Assembly (NCBI RefSeq): GCF_000769405.2
Contig: NZ_CP053439.1
Coordinates: forward strand, 2,852,001 to 2,916,000
From: Rhizobium brockwellii
Lineage (GTDB): Bacteria; Pseudomonadota; Alphaproteobacteria; Rhizobiales; Rhizobiaceae
Direction of reading: 5' to 3'
DNA length: 64,000 bases
Below are positions 54,005 through 61,354 of this stretch, one piece after another. Each line of letters opens with the position of its first letter. The stretch's first letter is position 1. A program made the translations under genes and the position numbers. Under the pieces are notes generated by a model. That model was given only the letters and a program-made list of their open reading frames with translations. It made no database searches and was not told where the DNA came from.

Positions 54005-55740
54005 CGACATCACCGACGATGCAGACCGCACTCACACCCCTACCAGACGGTCAGGTCCGTTCTGAGCAAGCCGTGCTGCTTCCCTTCATGGCGCCGCGCC
54101 TGCAAGGCGACTGCCGGCCGGAGGGCAAGCTCGAACTTTCGCTTTGGGGCGCCGGCAAGCTTGCCACCCTCTCCTTCTCAGGCTGGACCGGGCCGTTTGT
54201 CTATGCGCCCAACCGCGTTGAAACGGCCAACGGCGGCGGACTTCATGTGGCCCAGTCCATGCCGGCACTCTTTCTCAAGGGCGCGAAGCTTCGATCAATC
54301 ACGCCATCCCGTCGCTGCGCCTGGTGGGGCGGCCTGATGCCACGCCAGCCGATCGAGCGCAGCGGCGAGCGCAGAACCGTGCGCACTGCATGGGGTGTCG
54401 TCGTTGCCGAGCAGCGAACGGACGGTGTTCTTGTTGTCGCTGGCGCCACACAGGAAGAAGCGGAAAAAGCCCTAGCGATCGATCCGGCGGCAGTGATCGA
54501 TGAGGCGCGCGGCTATGTGGAGCGGTGCGACGCTATGCCGGAAGCGCAACCGCTGATGCGCAGCATGATTTCTCAGGGCCTTCACGCAGCACTTTCCAGC
54601 GTACGCCGCGACGAGCGCGGTGCCTTTGCCGGTCTGGCTGCCGGCCAGGCCTACAGCGCGCCGGCGCGCACCTATTATCGTGACGGCTATTGGACACTGC
54701 AGGCCCTGCTCGACCGTGAGCCGGCGGCCGTGCGTGGCCAGATCGATCTGCTCGCCCGCGGCATCCAGCCGGATGGCGAGGCGCCGAGCGGCGTCATTCT
54801 GACCGGGCCCGCCCAAGCCGAAGAATGGGAGAAGGTCCGTCGATCGCATCCGAAGATCAAGCTTGAACACTTGCGCCCCGGCGACTGGTGGAGCGATCAC
54901 TTCGACAGCCCCCTCTTCTTCATCCTGACGATCGGCGACTATATCAGGGCGACGGGCGACACCGTGCCGGTCTCGCTCTACTGGGACAAGATCGTCACGA
55001 TCTTCGAACGCTATCGCGGGTTCGATGTGGCTGGTAACGGGCTACCAGTGAAGCCGCGACATGATCGCGACTGGGCAGACAATGTCTACCGCCATGGCTA
55101 CGTAGCCTATGATCTCGGCCTTTGGATCGGGGCGCTGGACGTCATCGCCGAATACGGCATCGATCCTGCGGTCGCTGAAAAGGCTACCGCTGTCGCGGTG
55201 AAAGCGCGCGCATCGCTCGATGAAGCGCTCCTTCAGCCGAATGGTATTTACGCCGATTACGGCACGAAAGACGATTTTGTCGAGGATCACCTGACGCTCG
55301 ACAGCCTAACGCTTCTGCGTTTCCGTGCCGTGTCGCCGGAACGCGCAAAGATCGTGCTGGCCAAGGTGCAGGAGACACTGGAGAGCCGGAACAATCAAAC
55401 CCAGCCTTACGGCGATTGGGGCGTCCTGTGTGCTTATCCACCCTTCAAGCGCCCTAAGGATACACGTGAAAAGTCTTATTTCGCCTATCGCTACCACAAC
55501 GGCTCTGATTGGCCCTATCTCACTGGCCTCTACGCGGAGCAGCGCCTCGCCTATGGCCTGGAAGGGTTCGACTATCCCCTGCTTCGCTGGTGGCAGACCT
55601 GCCTGGAAGAGGGCTGGATGGGAGCGGTCGAATATTTCTCGCCACCTTGGGGGCGTGGATCACTGCTCCAGGGGTGGAGCAGCATGCCGGCGGCCGCAGC
55701 CTTAGCTTACAGAGACAGGGTCTTGGCGGCAAATCGCTGA
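54001..55740 (+). CDS. (Alpha/alpha)6-barrel glycoside-hydrolase-like protein
   Basis: This is a 579-residue protein without a signal peptide, so cytoplasmic. A beta-rich N-terminal region (about 1-160) is followed by a helical barrel rich in Trp and paired acidic residues: YYRDGYWTLQALLD, HDRDWADNVYRHGYVAYDLGLWIGALD, YADYGTKDDFVEDHLTLDSL, and YHNGSDWPYLTGLYAEQRLAYGL. This pattern resembles trehalase, amylo-1,6-glucosidase and GH63/GH15-like enzymes; I could not place it in one family. It probably hydrolyses the imported oligosaccharide. It is coupled to the ROK kinase by ATGA and ends at a bidirectional terminator. Confidence 0.75.
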   Translation: MTTSPTMQTALTPLPDGQVRSEQAVLLPFMAPRLQGDCRPEGKLELSLWGAGKLATLSFSGWTGPFVYAPNRVETANGGGLHVAQSMPALFLKGAKLRSITPSRRCAWWGGLMPRQPIERSGERRTVRTAWGVVVAEQRTDGVLVVAGATQEEAEKALAIDPAAVIDEARGYVERCDAMPEAQPLMRSMISQGLHAALSSVRRDERGAFAGLAAGQAYSAPARTYYRDGYWTLQALLDREPAAVRGQIDLLARGIQPDGEAPSGVILTGPAQAEEWEKVRRSHPKIKLEHLRPGDWWSDHFDSPLFFILTIGDYIRATGDTVPVSLYWDKIVTIFERYRGFDVAGNGLPVKPRHDRDWADNVYRHGYVAYDLGLWIGALDVIAEYGIDPAVAEKATAVAVKARASLDEALLQPNGIYADYGTKDDFVEDHLTLDSLTLLRFRAVSPERAKIVLAKVQETLESRNNQTQPYGDWGVLCAYPPFKRPKDTREKSYFAYRYHNGSDWPYLTGLYAEQRLAYGLEGFDYPLLRWWQTCLEEGWMGAVEYFSPPWGRGSLLQGWSSMPAAAALAYRDRVLAANR

Positions 55741-55806
55741 CGTTTCCCCAGCTGACCACCTTCGGCAGTCTTTTCTTGCCACAGATATCGCCTCGTAACG
55801 CAAACA

Positions 55807-55835
55807 AAAGCCGCCAGAGATAAACTGGCGGCTTT
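55807..55835. terminator. Bidirectional terminator between glycosidase-like gene and permease gene
   Basis: AAAGCCGCCAG pairs with CTGGCGGCTTT around a seven-base loop, between convergent genes ending at 55740 and 55860. Confidence 0.88.
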
Positions 55836-55859
55836 CTTTATTGAGACGATATTGGAAAC

Positions 55860-56678
55860 CTATTCCTTTGTAGCCCCTGCCATCAATCCGCTCATCAACA
55901 TACGCTGTAGAGCCGTAAACATCACCAGCACCGGCAGAACAGACAGAACGGACATCGACAACAGCCGCGGCCAGTTGATGCCGTACTTGCCGACGCTATT
56001 GGCCAGCGCCAGCTGTACGGTCCACTTGTCCTGATCGGTGATGATCAGGAACGGCCAAAGATAGTCATTCCAGCGCCAGACAAGATTGAACGCCAGGAGC
56101 GTGCCGATGGCGGGCAGCGCCAATGGTACGATGATCCGCAGAAGAATCCGCCATTCCGGCGTCCCGTCAATGCGGGCTGCCTCAAGCAGGCTATCGGGAA
56201 TGTTGGTAATGTACTGGCGCATCAAGAAAACCCCGGTTGGCGTCGCGGCCGGCGCAATGATCAACCCGGCCAACGTATCGAGCAACCCGAGGTCGCGAAG
56301 AACAAGGAACACCGGGATCATCACGATCTGCAGCGGCACCATCAGCGACGACATGATCAGCAGAAACACCAGCGTGTCGCCCTTGAACTTGAACTTCGCC
56401 AGGGCATAACCGGCCATGACGCTGATCGTGACCGAAAGCATGGCCGAAAGAACCGAGACGATAGCGGAATTCTGGAAGAACAGAAGGAACTTAGCCCGCG
56501 ATACCGTGTCGATGAAGTTCTGCAGTGTCGGCCGTTCCGGCAGGAATGTCGGAGGCCATTGGAAGATTTCCTGCTGTGACTTCAGCGATGACAGAAACAG
56601 CCAGACCGGCGGCATCAGGAAGACGAAGAGGGTCAAGGCGACGAAAGCAAGCCGCCACGGAGTATAGACGCGCGTCAT
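55860..56678 (-). CDS. ABC sugar transporter permease, MalG type
   Basis: This is a 272-residue inner-membrane protein with six helices. The EAA loop that contacts the ATPase is LEAARIDGTPEWRILLRIIVPLALPAI (about 165-190). The N-terminal LTLFVFLMPPVWLFLSSLKSQQEIFQWPP is typical of MalG/UgpE-type permeases. It is coupled to the other permease gene by a four-base overlap and transcribed with the binding-protein gene. Confidence 0.94.
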   Translation of the reverse strand: MTRVYTPWRLAFVALTLFVFLMPPVWLFLSSLKSQQEIFQWPPTFLPERPTLQNFIDTVSRAKFLLFFQNSAIVSVLSAMLSVTISVMAGYALAKFKFKGDTLVFLLIMSSLMVPLQIVMIPVFLVLRDLGLLDTLAGLIIAPAATPTGVFLMRQYITNIPDSLLEAARIDGTPEWRILLRIIVPLALPAIGTLLAFNLVWRWNDYLWPFLIITDQDKWTVQLALANSVGKYGINWPRLLSMSVLSVLPVLVMFTALQRMLMSGLMAGATKE

Positions 56679-57628
56679 TTTTCGCCTCTCGATACGCGGA
56701 GCTGGAAGACGGTAAGAAGCAGCAGGATCACAAAGAGAACCATGGACTGCGCAGCCGCAACGCCAGCCTGCATAGGCTTTTGAAAGGCCGTGTCATAGAT
56801 CGTCTGGATCAGATAGACAGTGGCTTTCCCCGGCCCACCGCCCGTCAACGACACCACGAGTTCGTAAACCTTGAAGGCCTCGATGGACGAAAGCACCAGC
56901 ACCACCGCCATCGTGGGCTTCAGCAAAGGTAAGGTAATGTGCGTAAACTGCCGCCACTTCGTCGTGCGGTCGATCGACGCTGCTTCGTAGTAGTCGGGGG
57001 AGATCGCCGTCAAGCCTGCAATGAAGATCATCATATTGAAACCGGCCTGCGCCCAGATCCACGCAATCACGACGGCGATCTGCGCCATCGTATCCTGTTC
57101 GAGCCAGGCGACCGGTGCGATGTGCATCAGCGACAGCAGGTAGTTGACCAGCCCGTTGTTCAATCCGAACAGCCAGCGCCAGGCGACGCCGATAATCAGG
57201 AGGCTGATCATCGAGGGGAAGAAAACGATCGTACGGACGAACGCAAAGAATTTCGTCTGCGGTGAAAGCAGCAAGGCGAGCGCCAGCGAAACCGCAATGT
57301 TGAGCGGAACCGCTACGACGACGAAGACGACAGTCTTCACCAAAGAGGTGCGAAAATCCGCATCTTGGATCAAGCCGGTGAAATTCTGGAAACCAACATA
57401 TTGAGGCCACGTGTTCGGCATTTGGTCGAGCACGACCACACCGCGACGGAAGAACGCCATCAGCAGCCCCTGTGCCAGAGGATAGAGCGTGAAGGCCACC
57501 AGCAGCGCGACGGTCGGAACCATGAGCAAGTATGGCCATGCCGCCAATCCAAGGGAGCGACCTAGCCCTCGCGATGCCGGGCGTTTGCCCGGCATCGTTT
57601 GCTCATTCACGATCAGCGTGCTCGTCAC
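56675..57628 (-). CDS. ABC sugar transporter permease, MalF/UgpA type
   Basis: This is a 317-residue protein with six helices and a loop carrying the EAA motif YEAASIDRTTKWRQFTHITLPLLKPTM. The GTG start at 57628 overlaps the binding-protein stop as GTGA. An ATG at 57595 (MPGKRPASRG) is the alternative. The frame is open further upstream only through the binding-protein gene. It pairs with the MalG-type permease to form the membrane channel. Confidence 0.93.
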   Translation of the reverse strand: MTSTLIVNEQTMPGKRPASRGLGRSLGLAAWPYLLMVPTVALLVAFTLYPLAQGLLMAFFRRGVVVLDQMPNTWPQYVGFQNFTGLIQDADFRTSLVKTVVFVVVAVPLNIAVSLALALLLSPQTKFFAFVRTIVFFPSMISLLIIGVAWRWLFGLNNGLVNYLLSLMHIAPVAWLEQDTMAQIAVVIAWIWAQAGFNMMIFIAGLTAISPDYYEAASIDRTTKWRQFTHITLPLLKPTMAVVLVLSSIEAFKVYELVVSLTGGGPGKATVYLIQTIYDTAFQKPMQAGVAAAQSMVLFVILLLLTVFQLRVSRGEK

Positions 57629-58866
57629 TTGCTGGCCTCGACTGCATCGTCTGCCGCTTTCTTGATCTGGGCAACCGCTTCCGCCGACGATATCTGTCCG
57701 GCGACGGTCTGCGTGACCGCTGTTTTGACCGTACCCCAGACGGACTGCATCTGCGGCCATGCCTGGTCTGTCGCAGCATAGGTAGGGCTGACATTCAGCT
57801 CATTCTGCATGCTTTTAACGGCGTCCGTTGCGGCCGGATTGCCGTATTCGATCGCCGGCGTCTTCAGGTTCGCCGGAATCATGCCGAAGGTCTTGGCATA
57901 CTGCGCCTGAATTTCCGGAGAGGTGACCCATTTGATGAAGGCGACGGCTTCAGGCAGGTGCTGGCTGGTGTTGAAGGCAACGAGATAGTCGCCGCCATAG
58001 ATCGACGAGGCAACGGTGCCGCGCGGCGTCGGCCCAGCCTGCCAGGCAAAACCGGCATTCTTTGCAAGGCCGGCAATCTGCCAACTGCCGGACATGTAGG
58101 CCACCGCCTGGCCGGCAGTGAACAATTCCTTCGGATTGTCCGAGCTTGCGCCGGTCCAAAGACCGGGTGGCATCGACGACTTCGAGAGATCGACGAATTG
58201 ATCGAGTGTCTTGGTCCAGGCGGCCTCGTCCATAACGACCTTCACGGGCTCCTGCTCGGAGAAGATGTGGTTGCCGTACTGATATTCGTGAACGATCCAG
58301 CGGCTGGCCGAAACGTCCCAGACCAGCGGATAACGGGTGCCGGATTTCTCGGCCACTTCCCTGATCTTGGGCAGGAACTCTTCCCAAGTCCAGCCGGTCG
58401 CCTGATCGGGGATCGCGACGCCTGCCTTCTTGAAAGCATCAACGTTAAGGAAGATGCCGGTCGACGTCACCTGAAGCGGCGCGGCAATGACCTTGTCGCC
58501 CAGCTTCGCGCCGTCGGCCCAACCCTTAACGAAGTCCTTGATCCAGTCAGGTCCGATCTCCTTGTTCAGATCGGCAAGGAAGGGACGGATGACCGGCTCC
58601 ATCGAGGAGGTAAGTGAAAGGTCCGGCATGATGCCGGATGCCGCAAACTGCTGGAATTTCTGGATCATGCCGTCATAGGGCGTAATCTGCAGGTCGAAAG
58701 TCGTCTCGGGATGCGATTGCGTATACTGCTCGAGCAGTGTGCGCACATTGGCTTCCTGCTCGTCGCCATCGACATACCATACCATTTTCAGCTCGGAAGC
58801 CATCGCGCTCGTGAGCATAAAGCCGGTCGCAGCGGCTGCCATTACAATTGTCTTGAGCGGTTTCAT
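57625..58866 (-). CDS. ABC sugar transporter substrate-binding protein (family 1 type)
   Basis: This is a 413-residue periplasmic protein. A signal peptide (about 1-23, ending AMA) fits the ATG at 58866 with an AAGGGGA ribosome site. ELKMVWYVDGDEQEANVRTLLEQY, GIMPDLSLTSSMEPVIRPFL and AGQAVAYMSGSWQIAGL match MalE/UgpB-like binding proteins. Many aromatic residues suggest a carbohydrate ligand; the sugar is unknown. It is first in the binding protein-permease-permease operon and is driven by a strong promoter with ROK operator site 3. Confidence 0.93.
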   Translation of the reverse strand: MKPLKTIVMAAAATGFMLTSAMASELKMVWYVDGDEQEANVRTLLEQYTQSHPETTFDLQITPYDGMIQKFQQFAASGIMPDLSLTSSMEPVIRPFLADLNKEIGPDWIKDFVKGWADGAKLGDKVIAAPLQVTSTGIFLNVDAFKKAGVAIPDQATGWTWEEFLPKIREVAEKSGTRYPLVWDVSASRWIVHEYQYGNHIFSEQEPVKVVMDEAAWTKTLDQFVDLSKSSMPPGLWTGASSDNPKELFTAGQAVAYMSGSWQIAGLAKNAGFAWQAGPTPRGTVASSIYGGDYLVAFNTSQHLPEAVAFIKWVTSPEIQAQYAKTFGMIPANLKTPAIEYGNPAATDAVKSMQNELNVSPTYAATDQAWPQMQSVWGTVKTAVTQTVAGQISSAEAVAQIKKAADDAVEASK

Positions 58867-58906
58867 GGGTTCCCCTTCTTGGCTCATATCGTTCGTCTGA
58901 CATTTG

Positions 58907-58950
58907 TTCGTAAGCATGACGAATTAAATACGAGTTTTCGGCGCTGTCAA
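58907..58950 (-). promoter_or_regulatory. Sigma-70-type promoter with ROK operator, site 3
   Basis: On the minus strand TTGACA (58950-58945), a 17-bp spacer and TTAATT (58927-58922) form a strong promoter for the binding-protein gene. The operator TTCGTCA-TGC-TTACGAA (58923-58907) overlaps the -10 end and the expected start site. The layout matches site 2. Confidence 0.78.
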
Positions 58951-59013
58951 TACGTCGAATCCGGCGATCGTTAAGCTCTTGAGAGAAATCGCAGTGGCAA
59001 CCCGAGCAGTCGT

Positions 59014-59184
59014 CTAGAAAATGAAGCGCTTGTCGTCTTCCGCACCGAGAGGAATCAGCAGCAAATCATCCTTCGAAGAGACGAGGCTCCTGGTGATAGC
59101 TTCGTCGCTGCCTGACTTCAGGCAGCGTCTGGCTGGCAGCGACATTACGGAAAGGCCGCCGGATCGCTCCGGCGGCCTCGTCAT
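59014..59184 (-). CDS. Possible small protein, 56 residues
   Basis: From the ATG at 59184 (MTRPPERSGGLSVMSLPARR) to a TAG at 59014 the frame encodes 56 residues. The tail DDLLLIPLGAEDDKRFIF looks protein-like. An AGGAG ribosome site lies about nine bases upstream. The first codons form a perfect hairpin (AGGCCGCCGG/CCGGCGGCCT, 59153-59178) that could hinder translation. No family is recognised and no signal peptide or membrane segment is seen. It could be a chance frame. Confidence 0.42.
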   Translation of the reverse strand: MTRPPERSGGLSVMSLPARRCLKSGSDEAITRSLVSSKDDLLLIPLGAEDDKRFIF

Positions 59185-59200
59185 TTCCACACTCCTGCGA

Positions 59201-59254
59201 AATTCAAAGTGTTACCGCGTCCTCTGCGCGCCCGAAAAGACGCGGCGCTGTAGC
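59201..59254 (-). repeat. Dispersed rhizobial intergenic repeat, copy D
   Basis: On the minus strand it reads GCTACAGCGCCGCGTCTTTT, then CGGGCGCGCAGAGGACGCGG, then TAACACTTTGAATT. This matches copies A-C in block order. It begins five bases after the stop of the ParA-like gene. Confidence 0.65.
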
Positions 59255-59258
59255 ATCG

Positions 59259-59972
59259 TCAGGCGGCCGAGCGGACCATCGGGCTCGTCACGCGGGCGGA
59301 TGCCACCAGCCTCACCGGCAGCTTGCGCATCATTTCATCGGCAAAACAGGTCGCGTTCTCACGCGCCTTGTCGAGATTGCTGACGCGCATGGGATCGATC
59401 GTGTGCAGCGTGCCGCCGCAGTCGAAGATGTCGCGGAAGGCGGAGCGTTCGATGATCGCCGTATCGAGCACCGGCACATGCCGCTCGCTGAGCAGCGACT
59501 TGACGACTTGCAGCGCCCGCGTCGTCACCATCGAATTGACGCGGGTGAGCACCACCGAATGGCCGATCTTGATGCCGGCCTTCTCGTCCAGATACTGCAG
59601 CAGTTCGAGCACCTGCGCGCCGCCGCGCGCGTCCATCGCACAGCCCTGGATCGGGATCAGCACGTGGTCGGAGAGGCCGACGGCGGTGGCAAGCAGCGGA
59701 TTGCGCGCACCGGGCAGATCGACGATGAAATAGTCGGTATTGTGCTTGTTCTCGCTGATATGCTGCGGCAGCGAGGCGGTTGTCACGAAATCGATCACCG
59801 AAAGATTGGGAACATGACCTGATATTTCGTGCCAGCGCGAAATCCAGTGCTGCGGATCAGCGTCGAGAATGGTGACGCGATAGCCTTTGCGGGCAAGCTC
59901 GGTCGCGAGCAGCAGAACAGCGGTCGTCTTGCCGGCGCCGCCCTTGGTATTTGCGAATGTGATGACAGGCAT
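59259..59972 (-). CDS. ParA/MinD-type P-loop ATPase, orphan
   Basis: This is a 237-residue protein. The deviant Walker A motif is NTKGGAGKTTAVLLLA (residues 8-23), followed by VTILDADPQHWISRWHE and the Walker B-like FIVDLPGARNPLLATAV. There is no ParB gene beside it, so it is not a standard partition pair; such orphan ParA proteins often position other cargo. The ATG at 59972 (MPVITFANTKGG) has a GAGGA ribosome site; the upstream frame extension is not family-like. A TTAACCAT motif and a 22-bp palindrome lie upstream. Confidence 0.88.
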   Translation of the reverse strand: MPVITFANTKGGAGKTTAVLLLATELARKGYRVTILDADPQHWISRWHEISGHVPNLSVIDFVTTASLPQHISENKHNTDYFIVDLPGARNPLLATAVGLSDHVLIPIQGCAMDARGGAQVLELLQYLDEKAGIKIGHSVVLTRVNSMVTTRALQVVKSLLSERHVPVLDTAIIERSAFRDIFDCGGTLHTIDPMRVSNLDKARENATCFADEMMRKLPVRLVASARVTSPMVRSAA

Positions 59973-60112
59973 GTTCGGTCCTCGGAAGGAAATGGTGCGA
60001 GCCGATATCGCTCTTTTACGCACCCTCGGAGCATCGTGCGGTTAATCCATCCTTTCTAATCATGGTTAACAAATTGGAAACACGCGCGGCGAAATTGCAG
60101 CCGGTATTTTTC

Positions 60113-60134
60113 ACATCCCTAAAACTAGGGATGT
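60113..60134. promoter_or_regulatory. 22-bp palindrome upstream of the ParA-like gene
   Basis: Nine-base arms ACATCCCTA and TAGGGATGT flank a four-base spacer. No T tract follows, so an operator or RNA hairpin is more likely than a terminator. Confidence 0.4.
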
Positions 60135-60143
60135 CGCGACAAC

Positions 60144-60176
60144 AAAAAAAGCCCGGAAAACCGAGGTTCTCCAGGC
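60144..60176 (-). terminator. Intrinsic terminator of the alcohol dehydrogenase operon
   Basis: On the minus strand an imperfect 12-bp stem (GCCTGGAGAACC with GGTTTTCCGGGC, two mismatches) is followed by T7. It lies about 27 bases past the dehydrogenase stop. Confidence 0.75.
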
Positions 60177-60202
60177 CAGTCATAAGGTCCGCTCTTATCT
60201 TG

Positions 60203-61354
60203 TCAGAAGCAATCCCTGAAAAGGGTCTTGGTATTTTCGAGCGTCATTGCAACCGGGTTGCCACCCGCGCTCGGATCTTCGATCGCCATGGCCGACAATT
60301 CGTCGATGCGGTCGGCAGCGATTCCCATCGCCGACAGCGTCTCCGGCACCCCGAGTTCGGAGCGGAGCTTCAGCACATAGTCGTAGAACCCGTCGAAACC
60401 GCCCGAGATGCCGAGATAGGCAGCGGCGCGGCCGATCTTCTCCTCGATCGCCTTGCGGTTGAAGCGCAGCACCGCCGGCATCACCACCGCATTGGTCATG
60501 CCGTGATGGGTGTTGTAGACGGCGCCGATCGGATGCGACAGCGCGTGGATGGCGCCGAGCCCCTTCTGGAAGGCGACCGCGCCCATGGCGGCCGCCGACA
60601 TCATGTTGGCGCGGGCTTCCAGATCCGTGCCTTCCCTGTAGGCGCGCGGCAGAAACTCCTTGACGAGACGCATGCCTTCCAGCGCGATGCCGGCCGACAT
60701 CGGGTGATAGAAGGGCGAGGAATAGGCCTCCAGGCAATGGGCGAAGGCATCCATGCCGGTCCCGGCCGTGATGATCTTCGGCATGCCGACCGTCAGTTCC
60801 GGATCGGAGATGACGACGCCAGGCAGGAACTTCGGATGGAAGATGATCTTCTTCACATGAGTTTCGGAATTGGTGATGACGCTGGCGCGCCCGACTTCCG
60901 AACCGGTGCCCGCCGTTGTCGGCACCGCGACGATCGGGGCGATACCCTCCAGGCTCGCACGCGTCCACCAGTCACCGATATCTTCGAAGTCCCAGACCGG
61001 CCGCGTCTGGCCGGCCATGAAGGCGACGCACTTGCCGAGATCGAGGCCGGAGCCGCCACCGAAAGCAACGACGCCGTCATGGCCGCCGTCCTTGAAGGCC
61101 CTGACGCCGGCTTCGAGGTTTTTCTCGTTCGGGTTCGGATCGACATCGGCGAAGATCGCCCGGCCGAGACCGGCATCTTCGAGGATATCGAGCGCAGTCT
61201 TGGTGATCGCCATCGAGGCAAGGCCGCGGTCGGTGACGAGCAGTGGCTTCTTGATGCCCAGGCTCTTGCAGGCGTCGGCCAGTTCCGTGATGCGGCCCCG
61301 GCCGAGCTTGACCGATGTCGGGTAACTCCAGTTTGCGGTGATGTTGCTGCTCAT
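60203..61354 (-). CDS. Iron-containing alcohol dehydrogenase
   Basis: This is a 383-residue group III NAD(P)-dependent dehydrogenase. The nucleotide loop is FGGGSGLDLGKC (about 98-109). VPTTAGTGSEVGRASVI follows. The metal ligands lie in GTGMDAFAHCLEAY and GAIHALSHPIGAVYNTHHG. It reduces an aldehyde or oxidises an alcohol; the substrate is unknown. The start overlaps the aldehyde dehydrogenase stop by four bases, so it acts in the same pathway as that enzyme and probably the upstream glutamine-synthetase-like enzyme. Confidence 0.92.
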   Translation of the reverse strand: MSSNITANWSYPTSVKLGRGRITELADACKSLGIKKPLLVTDRGLASMAITKTALDILEDAGLGRAIFADVDPNPNEKNLEAGVRAFKDGGHDGVVAFGGGSGLDLGKCVAFMAGQTRPVWDFEDIGDWWTRASLEGIAPIVAVPTTAGTGSEVGRASVITNSETHVKKIIFHPKFLPGVVISDPELTVGMPKIITAGTGMDAFAHCLEAYSSPFYHPMSAGIALEGMRLVKEFLPRAYREGTDLEARANMMSAAAMGAVAFQKGLGAIHALSHPIGAVYNTHHGMTNAVVMPAVLRFNRKAIEEKIGRAAAYLGISGGFDGFYDYVLKLRSELGVPETLSAMGIAADRIDELSAMAIEDPSAGGNPVAMTLENTKTLFRDCF

